From positions 1,612,001 to 1,676,000 of the forward strand of contig NC_010161.1 in assembly GCF_000196435.1 (NCBI RefSeq): DNA of 64,000 nt, in the 5' to 3' direction. Made by a program: the position numbers and the translations under genes. The stretch is from Bartonella tribocorum CIP 105476. GTDB taxonomy: Bacteria; Pseudomonadota; Alphaproteobacteria; Rhizobiales; Rhizobiaceae. The notes beneath the pieces are model-generated. The model was not told the origin of the DNA and did not search any database. It worked only from the letters and a program-made list of their open reading frames with translations. Below, piece by piece: positions 9,797 through 18,677 of the stretch (within the stretch, counting starts at the first letter, position 1; every line of letters starts with the position of its first letter).

Positions 9797-10357
9797 CTAT
9801 TTTTTAATCGCCTTCACAATCTCTTCACGTAAAATATCTTCCAGCAAAACAGGCAATTTAGACTGCAACCATTCAGCTATAGCTGGACGCAACACATCCT
9901 TTGCAATCTTTTCTGCAGAAGAAACACAATACGCAGATAACTCCACACGACCATTTCCTCCAGTGTCTGACTGTAACTTTCTAATCTCATCTTCATATTC
10001 TTTTGCTTTATAAACAGAATTTCGTTCTTCAGAAGAAAGCTTCATCTTTTGTACATCCACACCAACTGTATCATTTTCTACCTGTGCATTCTCTTTCTCT
10101 TGCGCACTCCTTCCCCCTTGATTTTCAGTAGAAAGACCAATACGATCAGCTAAAGCCTTCATAGCATCATCAACCGATAGGGTTGTATCATAAACACCTT
10201 CTGATGCAGCTTCTGAGCGATCTTCTGAAGCATTTACGGCGACATCTTCATTTAAAAAGTGATCAGGTTGAACCGCATTTTCCTCGATTATTTCACGAAT
10301 AGATGTCAAAATTTCATCCATACTTGGCTCACGTAACACGCTTGAACTCTGTACCAT
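9797..10357 (-). CDS. popZ: PopZ-like polar organising protein (DUF2497)
   Basis: The 186-residue acidic protein has the bipartite layout of the PopZ/DUF2497 family. It has an N-terminal helix (PSMDEILTSIREIIEEN, 11-27), a long low-complexity acidic linker, and a C-terminal helical block (LRPAIAEWLQSKLPVLLEDI and LREEIVKAI, 156-184). In Caulobacter, PopZ self-assembles at cell poles and tethers the chromosome origin through ParB. The gene sits between a tolC-like gene and valS on the same strand, an order I recall from other Hyphomicrobiales. The family call is good. Polar function is inferred. Confidence 0.78.
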   Translation of the reverse strand: MVQSSSVLREPSMDEILTSIREIIEENAVQPDHFLNEDVAVNASEDRSEAASEGVYDTTLSVDDAMKALADRIGLSTENQGGRSAQEKENAQVENDTVGVDVQKMKLSSEERNSVYKAKEYEDEIRKLQSDTGGNGRVELSAYCVSSAEKIAKDVLRPAIAEWLQSKLPVLLEDILREEIVKAIKK

Positions 10358-10601
10358 ACTTTACAACCTCTCAAAGACGCAACAACAAATAGAATCATAT
10401 TTTCAGTGTATGCAAAAGAATCATAAGATCAACATGACTCTCGTGATATTTTCAAATATGCTTGTTATAAAGAGGGCGCTACGCACAACTTTCTGTACTT
10501 AAAAAGAACATCACCACTTTGTTTTTCAACATACCCAACAACTGATTAACTAATTTTTAAAAAACTAAAATGATTTGAGATCAAAGAGCTACTTTTATGC
10601 A

Positions 10602-11903
10602 TTATCGAATATATTGAATTGTTTTTAAGCCTAGATAATTTGCGGTCAATTTACCAATAGAAGATTGAACGCTATAGCTTGCCACAACAGCATTACGCTC
10701 TGCCATTGCAAGCGCAATTTGAGCATTAATCAACTGAGTACGAGAATTTAAAACATCTAATGTTGTTGCCTGCCCTACACGATTTTCTTGAACACGACCT
10801 TTAAGAGCAATTTCAGCAGCACGCACACTTTCACGGTAAGCAATAACAGATGCGCGTGCACCTTCCAACTGAAACCAAGCAGAAGTAAGTGCTTGTCTCG
10901 TATTACTATGCGCTAAATCGAGTTGAAGCTGTGCCTGTCCAAGCTGTTCCTTCGATTGGCGAATCTGGGCAGACGTACGCCCCCCTTCAAAGATTGGAAC
11001 ACTCACCGACAATCCGATTGATTTAGAAACGCCATCCTCTCCCGCACCACTGTAAATCCGATTATAAGATGCTGTTGCAGAAAAATCAACTTTAGGGAGC
11101 AACACCCCTTCTTTCGCCTTTACATTGTAACCACTCGCATTGACTAAATATTGAGCATAAAGGATTGCAGGATGCATCACAACACTCATTTGGTAAGCCG
11201 TATCAAGATTGACGGGAAGATCTGTAGCAACGGGTGGGCGTTTTAATTTTTCAGGATCAGAACCAATAATTTGACGATAGACTGCTTCTGCTGCTTTTAC
11301 ATCAGCACGAGCAAGACTCAGCTCTGAAACTGCCACGGAACGTGCAGCTTGAGCTTGAGCAAGATCAACGCGCCCTCCCTCACCCACATCAAATTTTGCT
11401 TTATTGGAACGAACTTGTTCTTCAAGAGCCGCTAAATTTTCTCTCCGAAGATCAGCAACACGACGTGCCTGATAGACATTAGCATAAGCCGTCACGGTCT
11501 CCAGAAACGTATTTTGTTCAGCATTACGAAGATATTCACGTTGCGCCTGCAGCTTAACTTGAGCTGAAGAAAACATATTTTGCGTGATAAAACCGTCAAA
11601 TAATCTTTGATTTAATCTCACACCTATAGATCCAGAAGTGACATAAGGACCTGTAAAAGACTTATTCCGCCCATAACTCCCAATCCCTTCAACTTGTGGT
11701 AATAACCCTGATCGCGCAATGACAACGTCATCACTGGCTATACGAACAGCCGCTCGTTCACTATTCAACTTAGCATTGTGTTGATAAGCTTTAGAAAAAG
11801 CATCCATCAATGTTTCAGCACAAACAGTCTCTGATAATAAAAGACTCAAAACCAGCAAAAAACATGCCTGAAACTTCTTGTTTATTTTAAACGCAACACA
11901 CAC
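10602..11903 (-). CDS. tolC: TolC-family outer-membrane efflux protein
   Basis: This protein of about 433 residues belongs to the outer membrane efflux protein (OEP) family. Such proteins form trimeric channels through the outer membrane and periplasm for drug efflux pumps and type I secretion. It has a hydrophobic signal sequence ending near ETVCA and two repeated alpha-helical/beta halves. The motif NVKAKEGVLLPKVDFSA starts the second half, and ATTLDVLNSRTQLINAQIAL is the typical C-terminal helix. The frame opens with TTG at 11918; a GTG at 11903 has GGGG at a suitable spacing, so I used it, but the start is uncertain. It follows the pcm-like gene by 57 bases and is probably co-transcribed with it. 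Confidence 0.85.
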   Translation of the reverse strand: MCVAFKINKKFQACFLLVLSLLLSETVCAETLMDAFSKAYQHNAKLNSERAAVRIASDDVVIARSGLLPQVEGIGSYGRNKSFTGPYVTSGSIGVRLNQRLFDGFITQNMFSSAQVKLQAQREYLRNAEQNTFLETVTAYANVYQARRVADLRRENLAALEEQVRSNKAKFDVGEGGRVDLAQAQAARSVAVSELSLARADVKAAEAVYRQIIGSDPEKLKRPPVATDLPVNLDTAYQMSVVMHPAILYAQYLVNASGYNVKAKEGVLLPKVDFSATASYNRIYSGAGEDGVSKSIGLSVSVPIFEGGRTSAQIRQSKEQLGQAQLQLDLAHSNTRQALTSAWFQLEGARASVIAYRESVRAAEIALKGRVQENRVGQATTLDVLNSRTQLINAQIALAMAERNAVVASYSVQSSIGKLTANYLGLKTIQYIR

Positions 11904-11960
11904 AATAATAAACCCCAAATAAATAACAGAATTATCTTCTATTTACCAAACGAACAAGCA

Positions 11961-12635
11961 CTAAAATACAAAATCAGATGTTTTTAAAAAACAAGAAAGA
12001 GGCTTTACAGCGAGATTAAAAGCACGACGGGCTGAAATAATTCCATCTTCTTTGATGTAGATTCGTGCTACAGCTGCATTTCCATGCCCTTCAACCACCA
12101 CAAGACGTCCACCGTCTTTCATTTGATCAAAGATACCTTGTGGAATAAAATCGACAGATCCCTCAATAAAAATCACATCATAAGGCCCCTCAACAGCATA
12201 TCCCTGCTCTAATGGACCATGAATAACAACCACATTATCACATTGATTACGCTCTAAAGCTTCAACAGCACGCTCAAAAAGAGAATCATTACTTTCCAAC
12301 GCAATCACAGACCCTGCAAGTTTCGAAAGCAAGGCTGCACAATAACCACTATTTGCACCAATATCTAAAACAACATCTGATGATTTTACAGCAGCAAGCT
12401 GTAATAATTTCGCAAGAGATGCAGGCTTCATCAAATAGCGTGCAGGAACCTCATCTCGCTCTGGACATACAACAATATCAGCATCAAGATAGCTTAATGC
12501 TTTCACATCTTCCGATACAAAATCTTCACGAGATATCGTTAAAAAAGCTTCAAGCACTGATAAATCCGTTACATCGACTGTACGAATTTGATTGTCAACC
12601 ATTTTGCGACGAAGCTCAGCAAAATCTGCAACCAT
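11961..12635 (-). CDS. pcm: Protein-L-isoaspartate O-methyltransferase family protein
   Basis: This 224-residue Rossmann-type SAM-dependent methyltransferase resembles PCMT, which repairs isoaspartyl damage. SAM motif I is VLDIGANSGYCA (89-100), with an acidic VIALES strand after it and GPYDVIFIEGS as motif II. Bacterial Pcm normally carries a QTISQP-like substrate loop before motif I. Here that position reads ARYLMKPASLAKLL, so the canonical serine and glutamine are missing and activity on isoaspartate is doubtful. The gene is upstream of tolC and may act as a divergent methyltransferase. Family call is firm, function open. Confidence 0.75.
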   Translation of the reverse strand: MVADFAELRRKMVDNQIRTVDVTDLSVLEAFLTISREDFVSEDVKALSYLDADIVVCPERDEVPARYLMKPASLAKLLQLAAVKSSDVVLDIGANSGYCAALLSKLAGSVIALESNDSLFERAVEALERNQCDNVVVIHGPLEQGYAVEGPYDVIFIEGSVDFIPQGIFDQMKDGGRLVVVEGHGNAAVARIYIKEDGIISARRAFNLAVKPLSCFLKTSDFVF

Positions 12636-12844
12636 AACGACTATTTTCTCCTAACCTACAAAAAAAACAAAATAGCAACAATGAAGGACTAAGATCTCTT
12701 AAACGACGGGTGTTACAAAAAACACAATAGTTAATAACTTGATTCTAACAGCACAGTCTCTCACTCAAAAGTGTCTTTACAAGTGTTAGAGAGGAATAAT
12801 CTCTTTTCTTATCCCCCCTAAAAGCCGTTTCGTTTAAAATCGGT

Positions 12845-12918
12845 TGGAGGCCTCGCCCGGAATCGAACCGGGATACAAGGATTTGCAGTCCTCTGCGTAA
12901 CCATTCCGCCACAAGGCC
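12845..12918 (-). tRNA. tRNA-Cys (GCA)
   Basis: The minus strand folds as a 74-base tRNA. The acceptor GGCCTTG pairs with CGAGGCC (one G-T), the anticodon loop CTGCAAA gives GCA, the T-arm has GGTTCGATTCC, and CCA is encoded. Confidence 0.95.
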
Positions 12919-13104
12919 TCATCAACAAATATAAAGGTTTCAATAAGGGAAGGTAAAGCATCCGTCAAGGTGTAGAAACCTTCTCTCGCCTTTTTTCTGC
13001 TTATTACACAATTTATCATATTTTTTTTTAAATAAAGTAATTTTATCCTTTGCAAATCAGTATTGCTTTGCTATAGCCTCTTCAGCTAAATGATTGAGCA
13101 CCGT

Positions 13105-13179
13105 TCCCCGGTAGCTCAGCGGTAGAGCAACCGGCTGTTAACCGGTTGGTCGCTGGTTCGAATCCGGCCCGGGGAGCCA
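13105..13179 (+). tRNA. tRNA-Asn (GTT)
   Basis: This is a 75-base cloverleaf with acceptor TCCCCGG/CCGGGGA. The D-arm has GTAGCTCAGCGGTAGAGC, the anticodon loop is CTGTTAA (GTT), the T-loop is TTCGAAT, and CCA is encoded. It points away from tRNA-Cys. Confidence 0.95.
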
Positions 13180-13974
13180 CTTTTTTACTCCATTCAGAAA
13201 ATTATTTTTATTCACATCTTTAAACATGAGAGGTTCGCTTAAAAGTGAAGAAAGAGATTTTTCGCAATAAAGTAGAAATGCAATATCCTACAGGATGTTT
13301 TTTCTAGTGAACACAAAAAACAATTATTTCGTTTTAAAAAGAAAATTATTGTACAAGTTTTTTTCTTATTGGTTAACTTTAAAATAATTACTTTTTTCAA
13401 ATTACCGCATCTCTATCAGAGAGCATTGTAATTTTGGGCACGTTATAGTTTACGATTTCTTTTATGAGAGAGGGATATTAAATGCCACCAGTCATGAAAA
13501 AGCTTCCGTATAATCTTTGTTCCCCACCAAAAAATAATTTTTACTCAATAAAAAAATTAAAACAGTTAAGCACAAAAATTTGCTCTTGAAGCAAGCATTT
13601 TAAAAAATGGAAGAACAGCAATCAAGATCATCTATATTATCGCCGTCCCCCCCCATAATTCTCCCTGAAAACAGAAACTCCCTACCCAAAAGTTTGTAAA
13701 CAGTCCAGCTTCTTACCTAACGAGTTCCTTCTACTCATCAATTCATAAACTCTACAAACAGTCCTTTGCCTTGAATATTCATTACACTGTCATAAAAACA
13801 CTGAATGCGTAAAGCTTTATAGGCTTTATATCATGCCCCTAAACAAGAGTGTTTTTACAGTGCAAACAGTATAACAATCTAAGTTGTGAAGAATGCTGTA
13901 AAAACCTTCAACCAATCATAGGCGTTTTCTCCATTGTTTTTATCCATTGTCTTGTGAATCTACACACGTATTTT

Positions 13975-14045
13975 GAGTTTAGAAACATCTCTTAAATCTC
14001 CCCAACCCATTTCACAATGGCTCCCGTAAATGGTATAAAATACAA
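13975..14045. repeat. Dispersed repeat family 2, copy 1
   Basis: CCCAACCCATTTCAC..TGGC.CCCGTAAAT resembles CCCAACTCCATTTCAC..TGGCGACCGTAAAT near 58668-58705. Matching bases also precede it (AGAAAC.T.TCT.AAAT). It is degenerate, of unknown extent and lies only in spacers. Confidence 0.4.
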
Positions 14046-14477
14046 TCCATGGATGAGTACCATCTTTGCTCCACAATAAAAGCGATACCATCATACTATT
14101 TTCTCACGCTCAATGTTAGAAATATTCCTTGTCTTTGCAATAGGTTACAAGAAGTATTTTATTGATTGCTTAAATTTTATCCACACGACCATCTCGTTTG
14201 TAACATGCAAACAAATAGTTTTAATGGATCAATATAAACAAATTCAAAATGAGAAAATTTTACGATAGCGATGAGGTATTTAATATATAAAACAATCAAT
14301 TATCATTAGATAATAAAATTTTAAATTAAAAGTTATCATTAAAGATAAAACACATCTTTTATATCAATAAAATTTATCGTTATTCATATTTTTAAAAATG
14401 GAAATAAAGCAAATAAATAGTCGCCTCTACAATGAGACTCTTTTTTTCAAAAGATTTTTAAATCAGTCCAAACATTT

Positions 14478-14510
14478 AAAGGTTTTCATTTTGTAGAAAT
14501 GAAAACCTTT
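14478..14510. terminator. Perfect hairpin downstream of rhlE
   Basis: A 14-bp perfect stem (AAAGGTTTTCATTT with AAATGAAAACCTTT) has a 5-base loop TGTAG. It lies 107 bases past the rhlE stop. Neither side has a clean U-tract, so it may serve as an mRNA 3' end rather than a classical terminator. Confidence 0.5.
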
Positions 14511-14617
14511 GAAAATCTCTCTTATTTTGGCAAGAAGGTTGTATATCTCTCTTTTTAATGAAGAGGAATCGATAAAAGTAAAAAACTCCTAAAATACGAT
14601 CTCTTTTCAAGATTCTG

Positions 14618-16021
14618 TTAAGCAGCCTTTTTAACTGACTTGCACTTTGCACGCTTTGCCGCTGCTTTTGCCTTTTTATGCCTCTCATTTGGAGATGAAG
14701 AATTCTTCCGCTGTAACTGTGCAGCATCATCTTTTCGACCTAAAAACCGTCTCTGGCGTTTAGATTTTTTTAAACGACGTTCTTTATTGTTTTCTTTTTC
14801 TCCACTTTGGAGCGCATTGAGCTTTTCTGGAAATGCTGCAAATTGTTCTGGAACAGAGTCAGACACCAATTTCATACGAATCAAGCGCTCTACAGCACGC
14901 AACCGTGTCCTTTCAATTTTTTCGTCAAAAAGCGTAAGTGCTTCACCAGATGCCCCATTGCGTCCTGTCCGACCAATACGATGCACATAACTTTCAGCTT
15001 CATCTGGTAAGTCGTAATTAATAACGTGGCTTATTCCTGGTATATCGATACCACGTGCAGCAATATCTGTTGCAACAAGGATCTTTACCGATCTTTCACG
15101 AAAAGCTTTTAAAGCAGATTGGCGAGCACCTTGTGATTTATTCCCATGAATTGTTGCAACTAAATAGCCATTCTTTGCTAAATGAAGTGTGACAGCATCA
15201 GCCCCATGTTTCGTTCGAGTAAAAACAATAACCGAATCAAAAGCTGGATTTGTCAAAAGTTTACTTAAAACATTCTTTTTTTCACTGGTAGGAACACAAT
15301 ATAATTTCTGGGTAATCTCTAAAGCTGTAGTACCTTGAGGAGCAACTTCAATCTTAACTGGATCATTGAGTAAACACTTTGCAAGCGCAGCAATTTCTTT
15401 CGGCATTGTCGCAGAAAAAAGGGCTGTCTGACGCTCTTGATGCAAAAGCTTTGCAATTTGCTTAACGTCATGAATAAACCCCATATCCAACATACGATCT
15501 GCTTCATCCAAAATCAAAAAACGAGATTGAGAAAGATCAACACACTTTTCACGAACAAGATCTCTTAAACGCCCTGGAGTCGCGATCAAGACGTCCACAC
15601 CTGCTGCCATACGTTTGATTTGTTTTAAACGTGATACCCCACCAAAAACAAGACACGTCGAAAGATGTGCTCCTTTCGCCATAGTGCGAATCGCTTCATC
15701 AATCTGAACAGCAAGTTCACGCGTTGGCGCTAAAATCAAAGCACGTGCAGTTTTAGGACAGCGTTTATCACCCAAAGCTAAAATTTGACTTAAAATAGGT
15801 AAGCCAAATGCCAAGGTTTTTCCAGAACCTGTCTGTGCAATCCCTAAAATATCGTGTCCTTTCAACATCATTGGAATAGCTTGTTCTTGTATAGGCTTAG
15901 GTTTACTCATTCCAGCAATGCATAAATTTTTAATCAAAAGAGTAGGCAAACCTAACTTTGTAAAAACATCTTCTTTTTTTATAGGCAAAATAAAATCTTT
16001 CCTCAGCTGAACAACTTTCAC
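14618..16021 (-). CDS. rhlE: DEAD-box RNA helicase, RhlE type
   Basis: This 467-residue ATP-dependent RNA helicase probably remodels structured RNA in ribosome assembly or mRNA decay. Motifs in order are a Q-motif (KPKPIQEQAIP, 41-50), AQTGSGKT (62-69), PTRELA (99-104), TPGR (148-151), DEAD (172-175), SAT (203-205) and HRIGRTGR (about 345-352). The tail past about 400 is lysine/arginine-rich and low in complexity (KKAKAAAKRAK), as in RhlE-type proteins, and probably gives extra RNA affinity. The start is GTG at 16021, with no strong ribosome binding site. The core begins near residue 20, so a slightly shorter start is possible. Confidence 0.9.
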   Translation of the reverse strand: MKVVQLRKDFILPIKKEDVFTKLGLPTLLIKNLCIAGMSKPKPIQEQAIPMMLKGHDILGIAQTGSGKTLAFGLPILSQILALGDKRCPKTARALILAPTRELAVQIDEAIRTMAKGAHLSTCLVFGGVSRLKQIKRMAAGVDVLIATPGRLRDLVREKCVDLSQSRFLILDEADRMLDMGFIHDVKQIAKLLHQERQTALFSATMPKEIAALAKCLLNDPVKIEVAPQGTTALEITQKLYCVPTSEKKNVLSKLLTNPAFDSVIVFTRTKHGADAVTLHLAKNGYLVATIHGNKSQGARQSALKAFRERSVKILVATDIAARGIDIPGISHVINYDLPDEAESYVHRIGRTGRNGASGEALTLFDEKIERTRLRAVERLIRMKLVSDSVPEQFAAFPEKLNALQSGEKENNKERRLKKSKRQRRFLGRKDDAAQLQRKNSSSPNERHKKAKAAAKRAKCKSVKKAA

Positions 16022-16274
16022 AAAGTAACCCGCTGAACTCTCGACTCAAGAATCCGCGCAAGAGAAATCCTTGACATTTTAAACGAAGCAACACTTAAAA
16101 AGCGACCTGCGCAACTCATGAGAACCTTGAAATCAAGGTAAAGGCATACAATTCCATTTTATAAAAAGCTAACAAACCAGCTTAAATACCTTCACCCTTA
16201 TTATCCTTGGATTATGATAAAAAAGCAAGGGCTTTACGAAATACATTTACCGCAACAAAAAAATATTAAATCGT

Positions 16275-16805
16275 TTATTTCTTGATAATTGTCTTCATCG
16301 GTAAATGTACCTTGATAAAATCAGGATAAATCTCAAGAAAAACTGGATTTTGTAAAGTTTTTTGACCGCCATAAATTAAATACCATTGAGCTTTATCGAA
16401 AATCGCCAAAGTTTTATATTGAATAATGCGATCCTTCATCTCAAGAACCGTTGGAATTAAAGCATATAAAGTACCATTATCTGTTTGAAGATACTCTATA
16501 TTTTCTTTATCTAAACAATAAGCACCCGCAGGCAAATTCTCAAATTGCCTATGCAACTGTTGAAGAAAATTACCTCGCAAAGCATCCTCTGTTGTATTCA
16601 ATCGACGTGCCATCTCTTTATAAAGCCGCTCAGGCATATAATGAGATATAAGCGAAAAATCCCCACTTTTTATAGCATTATTGACATCAACAACTATTTT
16701 TGAAAGTTCAGTTTTTTGTATTGTTGTTGGCTGAGATGCTAAACTCTGTTGATGAACAATCAAAAAGAAAAAGAGACTCACCACAAAATAAAAAATAGAT
16801 TTCAT
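16275..16805 (-). CDS. Hypothetical exported protein
   Basis: I do not recognise this 176-residue protein. Residues 1-23 are a clear signal peptide (charged start, long Phe/Val/Leu core, LAS cleavage region). The mature part has alternating helices and strands, with a single cysteine (AYCLDKENIEY) and a C-terminal basic stretch, and no lipobox. The pattern DVNNAIKSGDFSLISHYMPE followed by a beta-rich half recalls small NTF2-like or DUF-type periplasmic proteins, but this is only an impression. It lies 35 bases after ilvA on the same strand, so it may be co-transcribed with it. Confidence 0.72.
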   Translation of the reverse strand: MKSIFYFVVSLFFFLIVHQQSLASQPTTIQKTELSKIVVDVNNAIKSGDFSLISHYMPERLYKEMARRLNTTEDALRGNFLQQLHRQFENLPAGAYCLDKENIEYLQTDNGTLYALIPTVLEMKDRIIQYKTLAIFDKAQWYLIYGGQKTLQNPVFLEIYPDFIKVHLPMKTIIKK

Positions 16806-16840
16806 TTTTACACTTCTTGTTTTCGTAAAATTTCAATTTC

Positions 16841-18106
16841 TCAAATAACAAAATCAAATAATGTTTGATCATCAGTAATATCACGATAGCGCCAACCTAA
16901 CGCTTGAAATTTTTCCTCTAAGAGACGAAAATTATCGTATTTTTTTGTTTCAATCGCAACCAAAACAGAACCAAAGTTTCTCGCTGATTTTTTAAGATAT
17001 TCAAAACGCACAATATCATCATCCGGTGATAATGTGGAAAGAAAATGACGCAACGCACCAGGATGTTGCGGAAAACTAAAAATAAAATACTTTCTCAAGC
17101 CTTGGAAACGCAAAGAACGCTCTTTAATCTCTGGCAAACGCTCAAAATCAAAATTACCTCCTGAAATAACGAGAAGAATTTTTTTACCCTTTAAATCTTG
17201 AGGTGGAATACTGTTAAGCGCATCAATCGATAAAGCACCAGCCGGTTCAAGGACCACACCCTCAACATTAAGCATTTCAACCATCGTAGAACAAACACGA
17301 TTCTCAGGAACTGTAATGACAGAATCAGGGGGAAATTGCTTAAGAATTGTATAGTTTAGTGCACCAATTTCAGCCACCGCAGCCCCATCTACAAAAGTAT
17401 CAATATTGTCCAGTTTGACTCGTTTTCCACTCTCCAAACAAGCAAGCAAGCTTGCAGCTCTTTGAGGCTCAACAAAACGAAGCTTTGTGTTCCAACCATA
17501 TTCACGTAAAAACTTGCTCACCCCACTTGCCAAACCACCTCCTCCTACCGGCACAATCATTAAATCCGGCTCACTTTCTCCATTGAGTTTTTTCCATTGC
17601 AAAGCAGCTTCGCAGAGCACAGTTGCCTGCCCCGTAATAATGCGAATATCATCAAAAGGAGGCGCCATCACACCACCGCTCTCCACAACAAAGGATTGCG
17701 CAGCTTCATAACATTGATCAAATGTTTCACCAACCAAACGAATATTGATAAACTCTTTACCAAAAATACGTGTCTTCTCAATTTTCTGTTGTGGCGTTGT
17801 CATAGGCATAAAAATCACACCTTTACGTTTAAAATAACGACAAACAAAAGAGACTCCTTGCGCGTGATTCCCCGCTGAAGCGCACACAAATGCAGAATCT
17901 GTCTCTATACTGCTCAGCATTTCTGAAACAAAATTAAAAGCACCACGAATCTTATAAGACCGCACCGGTGTTAAATCTTCACGCTTCAAATAAATTTCTG
18001 CATCATATTTTTGGCTTAGAAAATCATTTCTTTGAAGGGGTGTTTCAGCAAACACGTGATGCAATCCCACCATAGCTTTTGTGACGTCTTGAATAAATTT
18101 ACTCAT
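16841..18106 (-). CDS. ilvA: Threonine dehydratase (threonine ammonia-lyase)
   Basis: This PLP enzyme of about 421 residues deaminates threonine to 2-oxobutyrate, the first step towards isoleucine. The PLP lysine is in RSYKIRGAFNF (K52 from this start) and the phosphate-binding loop is GGGGLASG (about 190). CASAGNHAQGVSF is the substrate-binding asparagine loop. One ACT-like regulatory domain (GLRKYFIFSFPQHPGALRHF onward) occupies the last 90 residues, which is the shorter form with a single regulatory domain. A second in-frame ATG at 18118 is possible; neither has a clear ribosome binding site. It works in the same pathway as ilvB and ilvC elsewhere in the window. Confidence 0.9.
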   Translation of the reverse strand: MSKFIQDVTKAMVGLHHVFAETPLQRNDFLSQKYDAEIYLKREDLTPVRSYKIRGAFNFVSEMLSSIETDSAFVCASAGNHAQGVSFVCRYFKRKGVIFMPMTTPQQKIEKTRIFGKEFINIRLVGETFDQCYEAAQSFVVESGGVMAPPFDDIRIITGQATVLCEAALQWKKLNGESEPDLMIVPVGGGGLASGVSKFLREYGWNTKLRFVEPQRAASLLACLESGKRVKLDNIDTFVDGAAVAEIGALNYTILKQFPPDSVITVPENRVCSTMVEMLNVEGVVLEPAGALSIDALNSIPPQDLKGKKILLVISGGNFDFERLPEIKERSLRFQGLRKYFIFSFPQHPGALRHFLSTLSPDDDIVRFEYLKKSARNFGSVLVAIETKKYDNFRLLEEKFQALGWRYRDITDDQTLFDFVI

Positions 18107-18266
18107 AACACTGATCATTTCATGCTTTGTTTATATTATACAGGATTCTTCTAGCGATAAAGAAAACCATTGTCAGTCAAAATTTCACTAAAAAAAATGA
18201 ATTTTTTTTCTTTTGTCATTAATTCTTGATTCAATAAAAGATATAGCTTATGAGAGAACTCTCATC

Positions 18267-18352
18267 GCGGACGTGATGAAAACGGTAAACATAGCAGACT
18301 TAAAATCTGCCGGTCGAAGACCTTGCGGGTTCAAGTCCCGCCGTCCGCACCA
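18267..18352 (+). tRNA. tRNA-Leu (TAA)
   Basis: This is an 86-base class II tRNA with a long variable arm. The acceptor is GCGGACG/CGTCCGC, the anticodon stem-loop CAGACTTAAAATCTG gives TAA, the T-loop is TTCAAGT, and CCA is encoded. Confidence 0.94.
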
Positions 18353-18621
18353 TTTATATGCATTTTTTTGTTTTCTAATCATTTTGGAAATAATATCTTT
18401 AGACAATACGATAACAATATTATCAAATGAAACTGTAATAATGCGAAAGGTGGATTATCCCTTCTTTGCAAATAAGTGTTTTAGCCATGCTTTATGAATC
18501 ATAAGAAATTTCATACTTAATAATTTAAGCAACTCTTCCTTACTTCCTCATCGTCACTCAAAGTCAAAGACTTTTTCTTCACCATCAAGTAACATTTACA
18601 ATGCATAAAATTTCAAAAGAT

Positions 18622-18649
18622 AAAGGTCCTATCAAAGATAGGACCTTTT
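18622..18649. terminator. Terminator of the hbp-like gene
   Basis: AAAGGTCCTATC and GATAGGACCTTT form a 12-bp perfect stem with a 3-base loop, 29 bases past the stop of the minus-strand porin gene. The plus-strand side ends in TTTTAAAC, so it could work in both directions. Confidence 0.75.
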
Positions 18650-18677
18650 AAACTTAAGTTTATTTATTTCCAAAAAA

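Larger units (their letters stand above)
13180..14617. other. Long spacer downstream of tRNA-Asn
   Basis: No convincing gene is present in this 1.4 kb. A 35-codon frame at 13482-13589 has a good ribosome binding site (GAGAGAGGGAT, then ATG) and a basic product starting MPPVMKKLPYN. It could be a small protein or the stump of a lost gene. Around 13975-14045 lies a sequence related to 58640-58715 (repeat family 2). The rest is AT-rich with no structure I can name. Confidence 0.45.

Noticed and set aside
14640..15010. Open frames on the plus strand opposite rhlE
   Set aside because: They are antisense shadows of the rhlE coding sequence with no start signals.
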